Of a stretch of DNA of 64,000 nucleotides, positions 37,101 through 45,512 are shown in pieces. Position 1 is the stretch's first letter; every line of letters starts with the position of its first letter. Source of the stretch: Archilochus colubris (taxonomy: Eukaryota > Chordata > Aves > Apodiformes > Trochilidae); assembly GCA_023079485.1 (NCBI GenBank), contig CM041083.1:175515480-175579479 (forward strand), in the 5' to 3' direction. The position numbers and the translations under genes were made by a program. The notes below the pieces were generated by a model that was given only the letters and a program-made list of their open reading frames with translations, did no database searches and was not told the origin of the DNA.

Positions 37101-40100
37101 GAGATATTTTGTATTTAAAATTTCTGATAGTTGTACTCCTAAAATGGATTTTCTTTTTTCTACAGGCATTTAAAAATGTTTTTAATATTTTTTCAAACAC
37201 TCTCTCTCAAGTGCCCCAAGCATTGCCATATTTTAAATGAAAAAAAAAATCTGTTTCATTCAAAACAATTATTTTTGCAAAAATAAGTAATTTGTTACTT
37301 ATAACTTGAATGGGGGAAAAATCAGTTTAGTTTTCTTTAGTTTTCAATCAGTTCTAAATACCAATATCTGTCAGATGCCTGGAACGGATATTTAGCCAAA
37401 CTTTCTTTTTCTTGAGACAAAATCATGACTTAAAGATCAGTGGTGGGACTGAAGAGAACAAAATGTGGGGCTGGGACTGTCAATATCACTTGTGATTCAT
37501 GACTAAAACGTTCATTGGTTTCACTGGATCATGTACATTGTAAATGAGCTTCAGTTTCCCTCTGAAATGAAAACACTCTCAGGGAACCTGATCAAGCTCA
37601 ACTGAGGAGAAGGGCAGTTAAAAATGCACTGCAAAAATTTTATCCAGACTTTTTAATCATTTTTTCTGGGAGGACTAACAATATAAAAAAAATACAAAAA
37701 AAGCTTCCTGATGGCAACTTATCTAAGATATTTTTGAAATATTCCTGAGAATCACTCTCTGGAAGTACCTGTTCTGTATTAAATCCAGAGACAGGGCATA
37801 TAGACGGGGTGCTTTTCCATGTCGTTCGGAACTTTAAAGTTAAATGAAGCAAACCTCTCTTTAAAAGAAAAATTGAGATATCTGAGCACTTCTATAGTCA
37901 AATTTACTACTAAATATTACTCACCAGAGAGAGAAAATAACTTCATAAGTTAGGGTATTGAAGAGTTACCTCTTTCTCTTGCCAATACAGTGTTTATGCT
38001 TTGGGACACACTCCAGGGAATGATCTCTGGCTAATGTAGCCTTTCTCCTGATGATTCAGAAATAAACCAAATAAAGACAATTCTGGCCCTTCTGAGTTTG
38101 CTCTTAGTAATTGCAGTGAGCAGCAGCTCCCAACAAAACCACATAAACCCATAACTTTCTGTAGAAAAAAGCTAGCAAAGTTGTGTACTGATTTTCACAC
38201 TTGTCAGGAAGATCAAGCAGACGATGGAAAGGAGACTTCAGTAAAAAAAGAATGATTTCTGCCCTTTCCTGTCTCGATGTTTTCTGCTTGAATTATGTTT
38301 CCATTTTTCATACATAGGCTAGTTAAAAGGACCTAGAGAGACTGAAACCCAAATCCTAATGGATTAAGTGTTCAAAGGATTGATCCTAGACGATTCCTAG
38401 ACGAAAAACCCATCCCTAAAAGAAAAAAAAAGAAAAAAAGAAAAAACCCAAAACAAAGCAAACCCAAAACAGTTTCCTCTTTGATATCTTTACAGTTATT
38501 AGGAAATAACGTAACAAAGATTTGCCTCTCTAGTTCTTTTCTAAGCTTTCACTTGCAAAGCCATAGTAATAAGATTCTAGTAAGACTGCAGAGTAGGCTT
38601 CTTACTAATACATATAGAAGAAGACTTCCTTTCAGTTGCTGAGGATCTGATTTTTGCCTAAGACTTGTCAACAGATTTTAAAAATGCCATATACAGAAAA
38701 GAAAAAAAAAATTGTAAATAGTAAGTGGGGAACAAGTTCTAAATTGAAGATGAATGGGAGAAAATTCAGGACTGTACAGAATTGTTGCAAGTGGTTTCTC
38801 AGGTTTCAAAAATCCTCCATTACAGGGGTGTGGTTTATTAAACATAGGGGGGATAATGCTGGCTTCATCTCAGCCCCATGGAATACCATAAGTATTTTTA
38901 TAATGATTTGTAACATGCTTTTTTTTCCTGTGTCACAGACCCATCTATCACGCAGCTCACTAAATTAATTGAAGGGGAACCTGAATTCAAAATAGTCAGG
39001 GAAGGGGAGACAGTAACTAAAGTGATTCATGGAGGTTGGTATTCTTTCAGCAACTCAATTTGTATTAGTTAAAATTTCAGATGTTCATTATTCCCAGTCA
39101 GTTTCTACTTTATGTAGATGATTCATGTGATATGTTAGACAACAGTTCTGGTTTTTTGACAAGACTTTTTGGACGTGTTATTGCATCATTTCATTCTCAC
39201 TTCTCATGCATTTCAAAAAAAATGGGGGTTTTGCATAGCTATGCCCCATATGTGAAATCAAGACAATGTCAGAAACCCTTTGCATGCTGACATGACATGT
39301 CTCAACTGAGAATTATTTGCTGGTTGTTCTCCTGCAATAAAAAATGCAGCATGTGGTTCTGTGATAGAAAGATAATTTTATCAGAGAGGTAAATTTGCCT
39401 TCTGCTTTGCTAAAGGCATTGGAAAGTCCAAATCTAAGGTGCCACCCCATTGCCATCCTAAATTTTGGGGAAATTTAATTGCTGGTTTCCTCTGAAGAGT
39501 TTTATTTTTCCATAAAATATGTTGTGGTATTTCCTTGTGTGCTTCAGTAATTTTCAGCATCTCAAAACCGGTGCTTATAACACTGTTCATCACTTGATTA
39601 ATGTCTTCAATTTAGAACCAGTCATTAAAACATACACCAAAATCATTGATGGGCGACCTGTGGAAGTGACAGAGAAAAAAGTAACAGAAGAAAGAATAAT
39701 TCAAGGTAAATTATGCTGAGCTGCTCATAATTAGTGAAATTCATCACTACATACAGAAGTAAGACATCTAAAGTTCTGTCCGAATGCTTCTGGCTGTGAG
39801 TGCTACAAAGACATGTACAGAAATGACAGCAATATTTTAACTGCATGCTGACAATGAAAATGTCTTTTTCTTTTTTTTCCTTAAATGTATGTGCAAAGTG
39901 TCTGTTTTTGAAGGTTTCTTGCTACCATTTCAGGATAAGACTGCTTTTATTGCACTGGTTTAAACTTTTTGCTTTAAAGAGAAGATTTTTAAATTTTTTT
40001 TCTTGAACTTTGGGTTCTATATTTCAAGACAGGTTTCATCTGAAATTGTCACAAAAGAAGATTAAGGCATGTTAAAGACAGAGTGATCTGAAATGTCAAA

Positions 40101-43100
40101 TAGGAAAAGCTAACTTAAAAGGCAATCCTGTTATACCTGATTAAAGTCAGTGTCTTACACATCTTTTTTTGAGGTCCCGAAATAAAATATACCAGAATTA
40201 CTGCAGGTGGTTCAGACAATGAAGAAAAGCTGAAGAAAATCCTTGAAGAAGGTTAGTATCCTAACTATCCTTTCCTTTAAAAAATATATTATTAAAGTAA
40301 TTACTGAATAGATGCTCTGTATTTTCAGCAAAGTTGCTCACACTGCTAAATCATACTTGGAGACTAAACCTCAGAAACAGAGAAGTGTCCAAATTTAACA
40401 TTCTGGTTTGAGTCTCTGGTGTTCACATTACAGTCAGCTCAAGAGTTGAAGCTGTCTGGGTCTAATATATAGCATGTTGTGTTTGTCATGTAAGATGGTA
40501 TTTTCAGTGTTCACATGGAATTTAATATCAAAACAGATGAATTTTGCAATTCAGCAAAATGCTATGACAGGATTAATTCAGTAAAATCCTGTTATAGGAT
40601 TGCCAAATGTTTTCTGTACATCAATTTTTTTTGCGATAACCTGTATCCTATCAGAGGTTACCAAGGTGACCAAATTTATTGAAGGTGATGGTGATTTACT
40701 TGAAGATGAAGAAATCAAAAGACTTCTGCAGGGAGGTAAATCGGTGTATTATGACTAACCTTTTTGCAACAGGTTATGATAACCGAAACCCCTCTCAGAT
40801 ATGTTGTTCTCAACATTTTAAAGACTGACCTGGTGGAAATGTAATTTTATTGGGAAAAAAACCAGAATGCCACAAATGAAAAGTCAGATGTCTGTGAAAC
40901 AGAAACAAATACCAAAGTTTGATTAACTGATCTTGTTATGATATTGATTGTGAGAAAGAAAAAAACAATTCAGTCTTTAAAAAGTTATCTAATTAAAACT
41001 CAGAGCAGCAATGAAGATTTATTCCACTAGCTGTGAACCCTTTTTTTCAGCAAATTCAAATCTGTGAAAAACACTTCTGAAGTATGAAGTATTGTAATAA
41101 GCCAAATTCTTCCTACTTATCAGCTCATCAGAAATAAATATTCATTGCCCTCAGGTTAATAATTAAAGGCATGTTTAGCATCCTTCCTTCAATGCTTACA
41201 GGTGATGGGAATCAATGTATTAACTTTAATTCTCTTCAAATATAGCGTTCCAAGGAATGAACTTCTTTCTTGCTTGCTCTCTTACTTCTAACAGTTTTGG
41301 CTATAACCAGTAGATGTAGAAAACTGGAAAAAAAAGCAACTTGTGCTTTTTAAATTAATCTTCATCTATGAATTTGGAATGTTTTCTGCTTAATGTAGAT
41401 TAGAAAGACTATCTATAATAGCAATGGTAAATTAAAAAGAGAATTCAAGTGCTGTTTTTATTAACTGTTAGTGTAAAACTGAGCTAGGAGCTAAAAATCA
41501 GCTACCAGTATTTCTTTTGGCATAAATTAACTGAATCCACTTTATTTTATGTTCAATTTTTAGTAAGTTATAAACCTGAATACCAGTCAAGTAGCTCACA
41601 ACCAGGCTGTGTTTTCACTGAACTAAACATGATAGTCCTTCAAAACTACCATTCTATGGATATAACTTAAACTTGAATTAAGTAAAAATATTAGTGGTAA
41701 CTGAACAGCTTTCCACCAAACAAAACCATTCTGATTGAAAGTACAACTACTCTTGGTTGTACAGATCTAAGCCAGGATTTACCTACGAACATCAAAGAGA
41801 AAGAGAAATGTCCAATATATATATTTCTTTATCTCCTTCTCTCTTGTGTCCCAGCTATGTGAAAGACCTGATCTCTGGGGATACCTATTTCAGTGTTAAA
41901 TACTTAAAAAGAAAGTTTTAAATTAAAGAAAACTATATGTAGTCCATATCCATGACTACATTCTATTGCTTTCAACCTGGATATAAAAAGCAGAAACAAA
42001 CTTTACCTGTTCAAAAATCAGGTGACAGTTCTAATGCCAGAATCTAACAATTACAATTGTAATTTTAATCATCTTCAGTTACAGAGCAATACAGCTAAAT
42101 AGACATCATCTGTAGAACCATATCTTGCAGTGATTCTATAGGAAAAGAGAGTTTGTCTCTATTAAATACGGAAAATACAACATTGTCTCTTGAATCCTGT
42201 TTTTTTTTCCTTGCTATTATGTTAGTTTGCATAAACATCCTGCTTTACAGAATGAACCGAATAGGTAGATTTATTTCTTGTTTTAATTTGACTTTTCTCT
42301 ATCTTTTCCATGATTTGTCCAGTCATGTACTCTTGTCTCTCATGATAATACCTTACCATACATTTAGCCAGTCAAAGCAGACACATACAGTGATTTGTGG
42401 CTGGTGGTGATAATGTTTTATGGCCCTTTTGCCTACATCAAATTACTTCTGTTTTACTGAAAATTTTATAAGCATTTAGATGCAAGCCCAGTCACATGGA
42501 CTAAAGTAAAAGAATTATTTCATTTGGCCTGTAATTCTACTCACAGAATATCCCAGCACTGCTTATTACAATTGGCAGCCTTTGCCGAAACAAAACTTCA
42601 AGCCAAGATTACAATGAGTGGCTCAGCCCCAGAGAAGCAATCACCTGTGGCAGGGCTGAAGAAATCAGCAAGACCATGAATAACATAGTGGCCTGCATAC
42701 ACATAGACTTCCAAAATGACATGGTTCCCACTGGAGATTCCTTTCATATGGAAAAATGCTATGTCAGATTTAACTTATTTGTTTTTGATGCTTATCATAG
42801 CTGGAACTGAGTACACCAAGGTTACTAAAATAATTGAGGGAGAGCCACAGATTATCGAGAGAGAAATCAAGAAAGTCCATCTGGAAGGTTAGTTTGTCTA
42901 AAAATCCAGTATCACTAAGACCTGCTTTATCTGAAGTGATCATTCCAGGTGGGGTTTTGTAGCATCCATTCACCCAAATCACTTAGGTCTGGAGGCAGCA
43001 TTTTAATAAGAATTATTTACTTCTCTTGGAAAACAATTCTTTTACTGATGGTGCAGAGAAAACTACTGCGGGTCATCTAGAAAAAGTAACTAAAAGCCTT

Positions 43101-45512
43101 AGCAGACATAATAGACAAGAGGAAATGTTTAACCACAAGACTTAGGTAAGACATTTGAAATAACATGCACCATAAGGATTGCCTTTTCTCTAAGCAGCAC
43201 ATCCAGAAGAAGACCACGTGAGTCGCTTTTAACTTGTGTTATTTCTTGTCAGTACTAATATTATCCATTGATATGAGGGGTCCTCAGCCTGGTGAAGGTG
43301 GGGCAGGGTGGAGGGAATGTACCCCTGGAGCTGAGTAAATATCTCACTGGATCTTGGAATTTCTCTATCCTTATCTTGTTGTTAAATGAGGGAAGCTGTG
43401 GGGTTTGAAAATGCTGAATGGTGTCAAGGTTCAAAATGAATCTCCTAAAGGAGCCAAATACAGTTCAGCCTGGCTTTGTATCAGGAATTTGTTCTTCAAG
43501 TTTAACAATCATTTCTTACAATTTTCACTCAAAGTTAAGATTAGCTTGCTTAGAGTTTCTTTTCTATTCACATTTGTAAGTATGAACTTATCCAGTTCTG
43601 ATTCCAATAATACAGAATGAAAAATTCTGTCAGCCTTTAAATTCATAGGAAAAAAAATGGCTTAAGAGGAATGAAGTTAAATAAATATGTTTCTACCTTT
43701 TCAATTTTGAAGTTTATGCTAAATACTGAAGTAATACCACAGTGTTTGTATAAGTTCATGTACAAGTCATACATGGAGGTCTGAATACCACTTTGGCTGT
43801 TATTGCATGTAAATGACAGACAGATGTGATCTTCAACCATGAGGTTAACCTGAAATCATCATTGTATGGACAGCATGTAAATACAGAAAGCATACAAAGG
43901 GTGGACCATGTTCTACCCTTGTCAGGAGAGTGCAGAACTATCATGTTGATGCATTCACCCAGTTTTTAGCCTCAGATGCAAGAGAGTGAAGCCTGTATCT
44001 CAGGGCTATGCATTTATACACACTCTACCTCAAGATGACTGCAGCTGATTAAGAAAAGATGCATAGTTATAAAGAAGGAAAAATACAAAAACATCTCTGT
44101 GCTAGTAATGGAAGAATTCTCTTTTATGCTTGGTAAATGTGAATCCTTCTGATCATGAGATATCTGGTTTTAAAAATATCTCAGTTTGATGGGAAAGGGT
44201 AAAAAATGTTTATAGTTTCACTGAGCCAGAATACTGACATATTCTCTACAAAGATGTGTCTACTAGTAAGTGTGGTACCTATTCTCTAGCTCTACTTTTT
44301 AAAACAGAATTGTCTGAGAAAATTAACTGAACTCTAAATACATAATGATACTGTGGACACCCAATAAAGTTACACACCAAGCCCCAAATAAAGCTGGAAG
44401 TATGGCCAACATCTTGCAGTGGCTGATTTTCAAGCATATCACGTATAAATAATTTCTGAAATAATGTCTTTACAGCAGACCTGGACATCCTGTGACAAAA
44501 GCTGAGATGAGGTGCAGGGCGGTACATTAACCTGAGCTTGTACATCCCTGGCAGTGTCAGATGGTGTTCACTGAATGAAGAGCATGGTCCAAAAGTCCTA
44601 TAACATCCTATAACTTGTAGGAGATTAGTGTAACTAATGGATTAATTCATGCCTTTAAAATGTAAACATACTTCTGAAATGTAGGTAAGATTTTATGATG
44701 ATGACCCATGGCAGAAATGTGTGAATTGTACTGTAAGCATTCATGTTTCAGGTGATCAAGTCAACATGCTAATGGGAAAAAAAAATGAAAAACTGAAAAC
44801 CTTATAAAACAGATTTTGTGAGTCAGCCATGAGTTTCCAACATTTCTAGTGAGCTTCAATTCACAGGTTCTTACAAATAAATTCTAATTGCAACATTTCT
44901 GTTCTCTAGAAGCACCTGTACGGAAAGCGCAGCCAGGCAGGAGAACACAAGGTAAAACAAAAACATGTATTTAAGCATGAATCAAATAGTATTCTCAGTT
45001 ATGTTTAAAGTTGGGAGGTGAAAAAAATACCCATTAGAAAATGAAGGTTGAATGGACAAACTTGCATTAACGCTTTAAAAAAAAAAAGAAGAAAAAAAAA
45101 TCACTGTTGAGCAAAGCCTAGTATTTTTAATTCTTTTTTCTAGATATTTTTTTCCTTACTATTTGAAAACAACTTAGATTATGTGCTTTGGACAAACAGT
45201 TTTTCATGTTAAAATAAAGGCATCAAAATGAGATCTAACTCTGACTTGACATTGAAAATGGTACTGTGGGATTCTTCACTCCCTCATTCTACATAATTTT
45301 TATATTTTAAGAACTTGAGAAATCACTCTAATTTCCTAGGTGTCAGCACAGCAGTAAATGATTTAGCATCAGTCTTCATCTTTCTTTTTCACATCTGTTT
45401 CACAAATTAATGTAGTATATAGGGTACCTATATTATGTGTTATAATTGTGAAGTTTTTCCATTTTTCCCAGGGGGAGCAGGAAGAAGGAGGACAAGACTA
45501 GCTTATCCCTAA
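16025..45512 (+). CDS. POSTN: Periostin (POSTN), 24 coding exons
   Basis: Secreted matricellular protein of collagen-rich matrix, bone, periodontal ligament and heart valve, in the FAS1 (fasciclin) family with TGFBI. The exons joined give 857 residues against 836 for the longest human form I recall. Order: signal peptide 1-24, EMI domain about 40-95, FAS1 domains about 97-230, 234-365, 368-492 and 496-630, then a tail to 857 ending in a basic cluster (GRRTQG and RRRTR) suited to heparin binding. Each FAS1 domain shows its H1 motif ([44 protein letters not shown]) and H2 motif (such as [11 protein letters not shown]). Eleven cysteines are present, as I recall for human. One N-glycosylation sequon, NDT, is at 600-602. 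All introns are GT-AG. Exons: 16025-16146, 17573-17671, 23761-23825, 25134-25291, 25947-26111, 26541-26687, 27912-28053, 28658-28870, 29026-29160, 30022-30170, 30725-30861, 31669-31799, 33961-34091, 34250-34352, 34720-34787, 35542-35587, 36889-36936, 38939-39034, 39616-39705, 40174-40251, 40655-40735, 42801-42887, 44910-44951, 45472-45512. TGFBI is excluded by the long tail. Confidence 0.97.
17573..17671 (+). CDS. POSTN: POSTN exon 2: EMI domain, first part
   Basis: Residues 41-73. Acceptor CCTAG|AC, donor GC|GTAAGT. Encodes [18 protein letters not shown] followed by [15 protein letters not shown]. Three EMI cysteines are here. The EMI domain is known to mediate periostin multimerisation and fibronectin binding. 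Confidence 0.95.
17672..23760 (+). other. POSTN: POSTN intron 2
   Basis: The largest intron (6.1 kb). Apart from the CR1 fragment at 18.8-19.0 kb I see no repeat or coding sequence. First and second introns often carry enhancers, but none is shown here. Confidence 0.7.
18800..19010 (-). mobile_element. CR1 fragment of the GAATA-tailed type
   Basis: In POSTN intron 2. Begins gaatggaatagaatatttta, then gttggaaaggacctgcaatg and atcagctagtccagctttct; reverse complement of a CR1 subfamily whose tail is GAATA-like. Frames are decayed. The copy at 27.2 kb is of the same type. Confidence 0.88.
23761..23825 (+). CDS. POSTN: POSTN exon 3: EMI domain, last part
   Basis: Residues 74-95. Acceptor TTCCACAG|AA, donor GCAG|GTATAA. 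Encodes [16 protein letters not shown] then TRGCPA. It carries the paired Cys-Cys and the last EMI cysteine. It follows the largest intron of the gene (6.1 kb). Confidence 0.95.
25134..25291 (+). CDS. POSTN: POSTN exon 4: FAS1 domain 1, H1 motif
   Basis: Residues 96-148. Acceptor TTGTAG|TT, donor TCT|GTAAGT, phase 0 at the end. Begins [17 protein letters not shown] and includes the H1 motif [11 protein letters not shown]. Confidence 0.96.
25775..25896 (+). repeat. Tandem duplication of a 61-bp unit in POSTN intron 4
   Basis: Units at 25775-25835 and 25836-25896 start aatatccattattgaatata and end at tacatcttt(c). They differ at very few positions (gaatagagc versus gaacagagc). The second copy ends 50 bp before exon 5, so the duplication falls in the region where the branch point would lie. 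Confidence 0.92.
25947..26111 (+). CDS. POSTN: POSTN exon 5: FAS1 domain 1, middle
   Basis: Residues 149-203, phase 0 at both ends. Acceptor CTTCAG|GAA, donor GGG|GTAAGC. Contains [19 protein letters not shown] 61-bp tandem duplication ends 50 bp before this exon (separate entry). Confidence 0.96.
26171..26380 (+). repeat. 9-bp minisatellite grading into a pyrimidine tract in POSTN intron 5
   Basis: About 13 near-perfect units of TTTCCTCCA run from 26171 to 26286, then diverged TTCATTCCC-type units to about 26380. The whole 210 bp is almost purine-poor on the coding strand. It begins 60 bp after exon 5 and ends 160 bp before exon 6. Confidence 0.95.
26541..26687 (+). CDS. POSTN: POSTN exon 6: FAS1 domain 1, H2 motif
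   Basis: Residues 204-252, phase 0 at both ends. Acceptor ATATAG|GTT, donor AGA|GTAAGT. Encodes [19 protein letters not shown] followed by VVHVIDRVL (H2 motif), then the linker into FAS1 domain 2 ([15 protein letters not shown]). Confidence 0.96.
27000..27148 (+). mobile_element. CR1 3' fragment, sense orientation
   Basis: In POSTN intron 6. Reads ccctggaaacattcaaagtg, ggctggactgggctctgaac, and ends ccccttccaacctaaataat with two ATTCTATG-type units. Standard CR1 3' end in sense orientation. Confidence 0.9.
27175..27515 (-). mobile_element. CR1 fragment of the GAATA-tailed type
   Basis: In POSTN intron 6, 27 bp after a sense CR1. Starts with gagtagagttgagtagagta (a degenerate tail), then gtttgaagggacccacagtg and atcatctaatccaacagcct. 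It continues to the cysteine- and proline-free ORF2 end and stops at about 27515 (ctcagcctcctccttgt). Orientation is opposite to its neighbour. Confidence 0.9.
27912..28053 (+). CDS. POSTN: POSTN exon 7: FAS1 domain 2, H1 motif
   Basis: Residues 253-299. Acceptor TTCTAG|GCT, donor GAAG|GTATGA. Starts [16 protein letters not shown] and holds the H1 motif [11 protein letters not shown] followed by [19 protein letters not shown]. Confidence 0.96.
28658..28870 (+). CDS. POSTN: POSTN exon 8: FAS1 domain 2, H2 motif
   Basis: Residues 300-370, the longest coding exon (213 nt). Acceptor CTGCAG|CT, donor TCTG|GTCAGT. Contains [20 protein letters not shown], a second Cys in VGCDGES, and the H2 motif [16 protein letters not shown]. 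Confidence 0.96.
29026..29160 (+). CDS. POSTN: POSTN exon 9: FAS1 domain 3, H1 motif
   Basis: Residues 371-415. Acceptor TTGCAG|CC, donor TCAG|GTCAGT. Encodes [20 protein letters not shown] and the H1 motif [11 protein letters not shown]. Confidence 0.95.
30022..30170 (+). CDS. POSTN: POSTN exon 10: FAS1 domain 3, middle
   Basis: Residues 416-465. Acceptor TTCTAG|AT, donor ACA|GTAAGT, phase 0 at the end. Encodes [20 protein letters not shown], then [20 protein letters not shown]. An A-rich tract begins about 60 bp into the following intron. Confidence 0.96.
30725..30861 (+). CDS. POSTN: POSTN exon 11: FAS1 domain 3, H2-like motif
   Basis: Residues 466-510. Acceptor AATCAG|GCT, donor TTTAG|GTGAGT. 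Encodes [20 protein letters not shown], with the last two cysteines of the protein, and a divergent H2 motif ([16 protein letters not shown]) as in mammalian periostin. Confidence 0.96.
31017..31122 (+). repeat. A-rich low-complexity tract in POSTN intron 11
   Basis: Mixture of CAAAA, AAAC and A-run units, with some G, over about 100 bp. The open frame across it is compositional, not coding. Confidence 0.85.
31669..31799 (+). CDS. POSTN: POSTN exon 12: FAS1 domain 4, H1 motif
   Basis: Residues 511-554. Acceptor AAACAG|CG, donor ATAA|GTAAGT. Encodes [19 protein letters not shown] and the H1 motif [11 protein letters not shown], ending [12 protein letters not shown]. Its last 39 bases and its donor are duplicated 151 bp downstream (separate entry). 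Only the proximal donor at 31800 keeps the frame; the distal copy at 31951 would retain an in-frame stop at 31913-31915. Confidence 0.95.
31761..31977 (+). repeat. 66-bp direct duplication of the exon 12 end and donor, flanking a CR1 tail insert
   Basis: Copies at 31761-31826 and 31912-31977 differ at one position (T to G, in ccataag versus ccagaag). Each holds the last 39 bases of exon 12, the GTAAGT donor and about 20 bases of intron. Between them are 85 bases of foreign sequence (31827-31911). The layout looks like a very long target-site duplication around an insertion. The upstream copy is the functional exon end, because it is contiguous with the rest of exon 12. Confidence 0.93.
31827..31911 (+). 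mobile_element. Fold-back fragment of a CR1 3' end
   Basis: The core reads as the sense 3' end of CR1 (gggttggacttgatgatctc, then aggtcacttccaaccc), followed by a variant tail of ATTCTTATG units instead of ATTCTATG. A reverse-complement copy of the tail also precedes it: 31828-31842 pairs perfectly over 15 bases with 31890-31904 and with 31899-31913. The element therefore ends in inverted repeats. It sits 27 bp inside intron 12. Confidence 0.85.
33270..33352 (+). repeat. GT/T-rich low-complexity tract in POSTN intron 12
   Basis: Runs of TGTTTG, GGTGGT and TTTGG units with T runs. No coding signal. Confidence 0.8.
33961..34091 (+). CDS. POSTN: POSTN exon 13: FAS1 domain 4, middle
   Basis: Residues 555-598. 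Acceptor AAATAG|GA, donor ACA|GTTAAG. Encodes [20 protein letters not shown] then [20 protein letters not shown]. The donor GTTAAG is weaker than the others. Confidence 0.95.
34250..34352 (+). CDS. POSTN: POSTN exon 14: FAS1 domain 4, H2 motif
   Basis: Residues 599-632. Acceptor TACCAG|GTG, donor GCAG|GTAAGA. Encodes [20 protein letters not shown] and the H2 motif [14 protein letters not shown]. It contains the only evident N-glycosylation sequon (NDT), which mammals share. Confidence 0.96.
34720..34787 (+). CDS. POSTN: POSTN exon 15: start of the C-terminal tail
   Basis: Residues 633-655. Acceptor TGTTAG|AT, donor AAG|GTACGC. Encodes [20 protein letters not shown] then QIK, well matched to the mammalian start of the tail. 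Confidence 0.95.
34862..35042 (-). mobile_element. CR1 3' fragment
   Basis: In POSTN intron 15. Reverse complement: atagaatcacagaatatctg, ggttggaagagaccttaaag, then ccatgggcagggacaccttc and aaacctgttccagtgtcaag. About 180 bp with a single tail unit. Confidence 0.92.
35542..35587 (+). CDS. POSTN: POSTN exon 16: tail, invariant segment
   Basis: Residues 656-670. Acceptor TTCTAG|TTT, donor TACA|GTAAGT. Encodes [15 protein letters not shown]. It ends in phase 1, setting the phase used by all of the modular tail exons that follow. Confidence 0.94.
36474..36672 (+). mobile_element. Decayed CR1 ORF2 fragment
   Basis: In POSTN intron 16, 217 bp before exon 17. Sense CR1 remnants include acctcaagtattgttacggg, gagtgtgtccagaggagtgt and agcttagagaaggctgagag. 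Many indels; no tail. Confidence 0.75.
36889..36936 (+). CDS. POSTN: POSTN exon 17: short tail cassette
   Basis: Residues 671-686. Acceptor TTTCAG|AA, donor GAAG|GTAAAT, 48 nt, phase 1 at both ends. Encodes [16 protein letters not shown], which lines up with only the second half of the mammalian exon 17 product (about 27 residues, from memory). Mammalian exon 17 is alternatively spliced; this one can also be skipped without breaking frame. Confidence 0.85.
38939..39034 (+). CDS. POSTN: POSTN exon 18: tail cassette with [10 protein letters not shown]
   Basis: Residues 687-718. Acceptor GTCACAG|AC, donor GGAG|GTTGGT, 96 nt, phase 1-1. Encodes [20 protein letters not shown] followed by [12 protein letters not shown]. 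It shows the EGEP and VTKVI motifs repeated in other tail exons. Confidence 0.94.
39616..39705 (+). CDS. POSTN: POSTN exon 19: tail cassette with [10 protein letters not shown]
   Basis: Residues 719-748. Acceptor ATTTAG|AA, donor CAAG|GTAAAT, 90 nt, phase 1-1. Encodes [20 protein letters not shown] then [10 protein letters not shown]. Confidence 0.94.
40174..40251 (+). CDS. POSTN: POSTN exon 20: tail cassette with PEIKYTRI
   Basis: Residues 749-774. 78 nt, phase 1-1. Encodes [20 protein letters not shown] then KKILEE. The acceptor is TTTTTTTGAG|GT, an uncommon G before the AG, so the site may be weak. The match to the mammalian exon product supports the call. Confidence 0.92.
40655..40735 (+). 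CDS. POSTN: POSTN exon 21: tail cassette with [10 protein letters not shown]
   Basis: Residues 775-801. Acceptor TATCAG|AG, donor GGAG|GTAAAT, 81 nt, phase 1-1. Encodes [20 protein letters not shown] then IKRLLQG. Mammalian exon 21 is an alternative cassette. Confidence 0.93.
40736..42800 (+). other. POSTN: POSTN intron 21
   Basis: About 2.1 kb before the additional exon 22. No transposon recognised and no further in-phase cassette with good splice sites seen. Confidence 0.6.
42801..42887 (+). CDS. POSTN: POSTN exon 22: additional tail cassette
   Basis: Residues 802-830. Acceptor ATCATAG|CT, donor GAAG|GTTAGT, 87 nt, phase 1-1, open throughout. Encodes [20 protein letters not shown] then REIKKVHLE. 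It looks like a relative of exons 18, 19 and 21 (YTK, VTK, EGEP motifs). I know of no counterpart between mammalian exons 21 and 22, so it may be bird- or sauropsid-specific or lost in mammals. Usage in mRNA is inferred. Confidence 0.85.
44910..44951 (+). CDS. POSTN: POSTN exon 23: short basic cassette
   Basis: Residues 831-844. Acceptor CTCTAG|AA, donor CAAG|GTAAAA, 42 nt, phase 1-1. Encodes [14 protein letters not shown], equivalent to the mammalian penultimate exon (TPVRK motif). Confidence 0.93.
45472..45512 (+). CDS. POSTN: POSTN exon 24: C-terminus and stop
   Basis: Residues 845-857 and TAA. Acceptor TTCCCAG|GG. Encodes [13 protein letters not shown], then stop at 45510-45512. The RRRTR basic cluster matches the arginine-rich C-terminus of periostin. 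The last residues differ from the mammalian ending. Confidence 0.92.

Noticed and set aside
43198..43217. Possible 20-nt micro-exon (CTAAGCAG|CACATCC ... CCAC|GTGAGT) between POSTN exons 22 and 23
   Set aside because: Its splice sites look good, but its length is not a multiple of 3 and would break the phase 1-1 pattern of the tail; no supporting similarity.
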